A stretch of 52,852 nt of DNA, from the IMG/VR virus record IMGVR_UViG_3300037427_000580, positions 1 to 52,852 of that record; one strand, given 5' to 3'. The position numbers and the translations under genes were made by a program. This document shows positions 49,957 to 52,852 of the stretch, one piece after another. Below the pieces are notes generated by a model, which saw only the letters and a list, made by a program, of their open reading frames with translations, had not been told where the DNA came from and ran no database searches. The DNA comes from a virus. Positions within the stretch are counted from its first letter, which is position 1, and the number at the start of each line of letters is the position of its first letter.

Positions 49957-50634
49957 TTACTTTGCTTTTAAAACTTCTCCGAGTCCCTTTCGAGGACTAT
50001 CTTTTGTCTCTTTATTTATAATTATTGAATCATCAACATCTTTGGAACCATAACAAAGATTCATATAGAAAGTTTTATCTTGTTCTGCTTTCTCTAATTT
50101 TTTCTCATAAACTTCAATTTTTTGAGCCCATTCTATCTGTAGACTTTGTGGAATAGGCATATTTTCATTATCTACTCTTAATATTTTTAAATCTTCTTTT
50201 AATTTTGTATTTTCTTCTTGTAAACGATTAATTTTAGTTTCAAATCTATCTGTATCTTGTTCAAAATTTCTTTTTATATTCATTAAATCATTAACTGGAC
50301 TTATTATTCTTCTTGGCATTTTATCTTGTTCTACAATATTTGCTTTATCTTTAATAAGCTTTGCAGGCCTAATTCTTCTTTTCCAAACTAATTCTAGATT
50401 ATCTTCATAGTATGCTACTTCTTTTTGTAGCTGTACTATCACTTTATCTACACCAGAAATTCTTTCAAGAGCAGAATCTAAACCTTCTTTCTTCTTATCT
50501 AAGTCTTTTAATTTCTTAGCTTGTAGAACTAATTGAGCCCTTAAATTAATTATAACTTGATTTAAGTTAGCTATCTGTTCTGATTGAGATGCTAAATATG
50601 TCTCTTCAATTTCTTCATTACTAAAATCACTCAT
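49957..50634 (-). CDS. coiled-coil protein, unknown
   Basis: A 225-residue protein dominated by coiled coils: about 15-80 (IANLNQVIINLRAQLVLQAK) and 120-190 (FETKINRLQEENTKLKEDL, then KIEVYEKKLEKAEQDK). A basic segment WKRRIRPAKLIKDK near 85-97 lies between them. The place among fibre genes suggests a whisker-like, chaperone or baseplate-linked part. The late promoter of the next gene is inside its 3' end. No family assigned. Confidence 0.6.
   Translation of the reverse strand: MSDFSNEEIEETYLASQSEQIANLNQVIINLRAQLVLQAKKLKDLDKKKEGLDSALERISGVDKVIVQLQKEVAYYEDNLELVWKRRIRPAKLIKDKANIVEQDKMPRRIISPVNDLMNIKRNFEQDTDRFETKINRLQEENTKLKEDLKILRVDNENMPIPQSLQIEWAQKIEVYEKKLEKAEQDKTFYMNLCYGSKDVDDSIIINKETKDSPRKGLGEVLKAK
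50013..50020 (-). promoter_or_regulatory. T4-type late promoter, 48.3-kb fibre gene
   Basis: Exact TATAAATA within the end of the coiled-coil gene, 69 bases before the fibre start at 49944; the following AAGAGACA is like the other copies. Confidence 0.75.
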
Positions 50635-50643
50635 TCATTACTC

Positions 50644-51504
50644 CTAGTAAGTTGCTCCATCTATGTCACCAAAAGTCGGAGTGCCATTTGCGGCAATCTG
50701 TAAAAATTCACCATTTGTTCCCGTTACAAAAGCTAATCTACCAGCAGTTGCTCCAATTGGAACTCCGTTTACTGTAAATGATCTTATTCCTGTACCACCA
50801 CTATTGGCAGATAAAGCTGATGACAAGTTTAAAGTATTTATAGTCGCTGTCCCAGTTACAACTGAGTTTGTAGTTTTGATTGTATTGTTTGCATTTGTGA
50901 TAGTTGTTGTTCCAACAGTCACAGTATTAGCTTGTACTTCTTTAGCACCAACTGTTACAAAGTTATTTGCAGAACCGATACCCATAGCACCAATATATCT
51001 AGCACCTGCAACATAAACTTTTCTTGAACCACTTACAGAACTTGGAATATTTGTACCTATAAAATGTACAATCCCTGCTTGATAATCGAAAAACCATTCA
51101 TCATTGTTACCAGAACCTGTTCCGAATAGTTGTGTACCAGAACTTACTGGATTAGTCGCACTTGCGGCATCTGAATATATTTTAACGAGATATGTTGAAC
51201 CAAATTCAGGTGGAATCCAATCTGTTAAACCAGTTTTCCAAGTTCTTCTTGCTGTAGATGTTCCATCTTCTGCACACTCTATTGATGTTGTAGTATCATA
51301 TATTCGAACATGGGTTGATGTTGCACCCGGTTTAGTTGCGGGAATCTTATCAGCTTTAGTCCAAACTTTATCGCCTCTAATAAGCAATGGAGATACAATA
51401 GCTTCATTCGGTGCTTTCTTAGCCGCATTAGTGTCTGTTTTTGCTACACCATAACCTAACTTTTTCCAAAGATAGTCAATTTTTCCTGAATCAGATATAG
51501 CCAT
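50644..51504 (-). CDS. conserved virion structural protein
   Basis: A 286-residue protein starting MAISDSGKIDYLWKKLGYGV. The first 60 residues (AKTDTNAAKKAPNEAIVSPL, LIRGDKVWTKADKIP) are strongly conserved, from memory, in a structural protein of marine T4-like phages. The middle has beta segments (STYLVKIYSDAA, DEWFFDYQAGIVHFIG), and the end (IRSFTVNGVPIGATAGRLAF, ending GDIDGATY) is like a fibre tip. It probably belongs to the baseplate periphery or a fibre base. It shares one base with the gene upstream. Confidence 0.7.
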   Translation of the reverse strand: MAISDSGKIDYLWKKLGYGVAKTDTNAAKKAPNEAIVSPLLIRGDKVWTKADKIPATKPGATSTHVRIYDTTTSIECAEDGTSTARRTWKTGLTDWIPPEFGSTYLVKIYSDAASATNPVSSGTQLFGTGSGNNDEWFFDYQAGIVHFIGTNIPSSVSGSRKVYVAGARYIGAMGIGSANNFVTVGAKEVQANTVTVGTTTITNANNTIKTTNSVVTGTATINTLNLSSALSANSGGTGIRSFTVNGVPIGATAGRLAFVTGTNGEFLQIAANGTPTFGDIDGATY

Positions 51505-52852
51505 TAGCTTGGATCTCCAATAGATAGTGCTGTTAAACTGTCATCACTATTTAGAACGATTGAAACTAGTATTTGATTTTGATGAGAGTTTGTAGAAGAA
51601 ATTGTTCCAAGAGTCAATGTGAATGTTCTATTAGTATATGATGTTCCGTCTGCTATAATGTCAGCACCTGTTTCAGCAATACCATTACTTCCATTACCAC
51701 CATTTCCTGTGTTTGAGCCTGGAACTCCAGAACCAGCATATTGAATAGATGCATCACCCCAACCATTTAATGAAGAAGCAGAATCGATAGTTGTTCCCGG
51801 TACAGCGACATATAATCCTGAAACTTTTCCAGTCAATGTAATACCGAAACGTGACACAGTTGTTCTCTTAAATGCAAAAACAAAATGTTGGGCGCCAGAA
51901 CGGCCTGTATTTAAATTTGGACCAGCTGGTAAATAACCACTTGCTAAATTAGTTGTGAAGTGCTTTAGTGTATCGTATCGAACAACTGCTTCTGAAGTAC
52001 CTGCTATTGTTCTATTACCTGTCCACACATTGTTTGAATAATAATCAGTAGAACTATTAAAAGCTGGTGTACCACCAGTTAAACTGTGTATACGTTTTCC
52101 ATCTGTATCAAATCCAGCTCCTAGTGAATCTGCTACTGCAATGTTCTCTTCGTCAAGAGATTGACTACCATTATAAGCTTGTACAATAGTCCCTGATAAT
52201 ATTGCGGCACTACCAGTACCATTTGGATTTTTTGCTTTAAGTTGTATTAATTCTGCTCGTTTACCACCACCATTTACAGCAACATTTAGATTAGCTATAG
52301 CATAAGGCGATGAAACACCAATATTAACATTTGGAACACTACTTGTCAACATAGTTGTACTTCCATCTATATTCGCATATGTGTAGTTATTTGTTCCGAA
52401 TGCCGCACCAGAAGTACCTTCTTGATTTGTTGAGTTTTCTACTACAACTGGAGAAGTTGTGTTTTGATAACATTGTCCAGTAAAATTACTAATAGTTACA
52501 CCACTAAGAGTAAGAGTAGCATTATTAGTGTAATATGGTACACCAGAAATATACTTTAAAGTTCCAGCAGAATTTTGAGTTAATGATGCTCCACCAAGAT
52601 TGACTGTCGGTGCTGAAGTAAGACTGTCTTTAATAAATTTAACTGTGTTTGAATTACCCAATGTAGATTGAATTTGATAAGAATGTAAACCCGTGGCGTG
52701 AGAACTTCTTGATACTCTAGCTTTATAACCTTCATATAATCCAGGTGCATATATTCTGGCTGAAGTTGCAACTGATGTACCAGCGGCATTGAAACCATTA
52801 TAATCTGTTTCTGAATCTATAATCAAACTTGAATATGTACCCGCATCATCGG
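51504..52852 (-). CDS. virion fibre/baseplate-like protein, 5' end outside window
   Basis: The frame stays open to the right edge (449 codons seen, including SSLIIDSETDYNGF), so the true start is beyond the window; a TTG at 52826 gives a 440-residue product but has no special support. The visible part is beta-rich with many Thr, Ser, Asn and Gly: TSARIYAPGLYEGYKARV near the start and a C-terminal unit from about 260 (FVFAFKRTTVSRFGITLTGK) with a Gly/Asn-rich loop. That unit looks like a jelly-roll binding domain. Likely tail fibre or baseplate component, family not determined. Confidence 0.65.
   Translation of the reverse strand, partial: DDAGTYSSLIIDSETDYNGFNAAGTSVATSARIYAPGLYEGYKARVSRSSHATGLHSYQIQSTLGNSNTVKFIKDSLTSAPTVNLGGASLTQNSAGTLKYISGVPYYTNNATLTLSGVTISNFTGQCYQNTTSPVVVENSTNQEGTSGAAFGTNNYTYANIDGSTTMLTSSVPNVNIGVSSPYAIANLNVAVNGGGKRAELIQLKAKNPNGTGSAAILSGTIVQAYNGSQSLDEENIAVADSLGAGFDTDGKRIHSLTGGTPAFNSSTDYYSNNVWTGNRTIAGTSEAVVRYDTLKHFTTNLASGYLPAGPNLNTGRSGAQHFVFAFKRTTVSRFGITLTGKVSGLYVAVPGTTIDSASSLNGWGDASIQYAGSGVPGSNTGNGGNGSNGIAETGADIIADGTSYTNRTFTLTLGTISSTNSHQNQILVSIVLNSDDSLTALSIGDPS

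Noticed and set aside
1-52852. tRNA genes, insertion sequences, integrase or attachment sites
   Set aside because: I looked for cloverleaf arms, transposase or integrase motifs and flanking repeats in the gaps and found none; gaps between genes are nearly all under 100 bases.

Overview
The window is a piece of a T4-like contractile-tailed phage (myovirus). Every gene I can support is on the minus strand, so transcription runs from high to low coordinates. The T4 core is plain: neck proteins gp13 and gp14, tail completion gp15, terminase gp16 and gp17, sheath gp18, tube gp19, portal gp20, prohead core gp67-like, protease gp21, scaffold gp22, major capsid gp23, recombination proteins UvsY and UvsW, late sigma factor gp55 and nuclease gp47/gp46. 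The AT-rich sequence, the gene order (gp23, second tube-like gene, UvsY, UvsW, gp55, gp47, gp46) and the MoxR/CobS-like ATPase resemble marine T4-like phages of cyanobacteria and SAR11. The window contains no photosynthesis gene. KdsB and a periplasmic binding protein point to a Gram-negative host, probably a marine proteobacterium. This host is an inference.

Layout from the right edge, in the direction of transcription. 52.9-42.6 kb: virion fibre, baseplate or decoration genes, including a 1201-residue protein with four LamG-like modules. 42.6-41.35 kb: two nucleotide-sugar genes (TagD-like cytidylyltransferase and a short UDP-glucose dehydrogenase) with their own sigma70-like promoter. 41.3-32.5 kb: five adhesin genes built from shared modules. 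32.4-18.4 kb: the head, neck and tail block gp13 to gp23, with a staphylococcal-nuclease gene between the terminase subunits, ending in a strong terminator. 18.3-17.2 kb: a BMP-family transporter substrate-binding protein with a signal peptide and a structured leader, then a second tail-tube-like gene. 16.6-4.5 kb: a tightly overlapping operon of UvsY, UvsW, gp55, gp47 and gp46, interleaved with metabolic and modification genes (thioesterase, APS-kinase-like protein, epimerase, KdsB, methyltransferase, dead deformylase, two glycosyltransferases). 4.4-0 kb: strongly promoted early genes encoding a small protein, a metalloprotease-VWA protein, a MoxR/CobS-like ATPase and another glycosyltransferase cut by the edge.

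Two promoter classes fit this layout. TATAAATA, the T4 late promoter, occurs on the minus strand just upstream of most virion genes (nine exact copies, three one-base variants). Host sigma70-like promoters precede the early and metabolic genes (TTGACA or TTGACT, spacer of 16 to 17 bases, TATAAT-like -10). Three of the latter share a longer repeated cassette. gp55, which directs late transcription in T4, is encoded here.

The least ordinary parts are the BMP binding protein with its leader, the MoxR plus metalloprotease-VWA pair, the metabolic genes lodged between gp47 and gp46, the TET-associated-type glycosyltransferase cluster, the inactive deformylase homologue, and the modular fibre array. 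Functions come from motif recognition by eye and from memory of the families; no database search was run.
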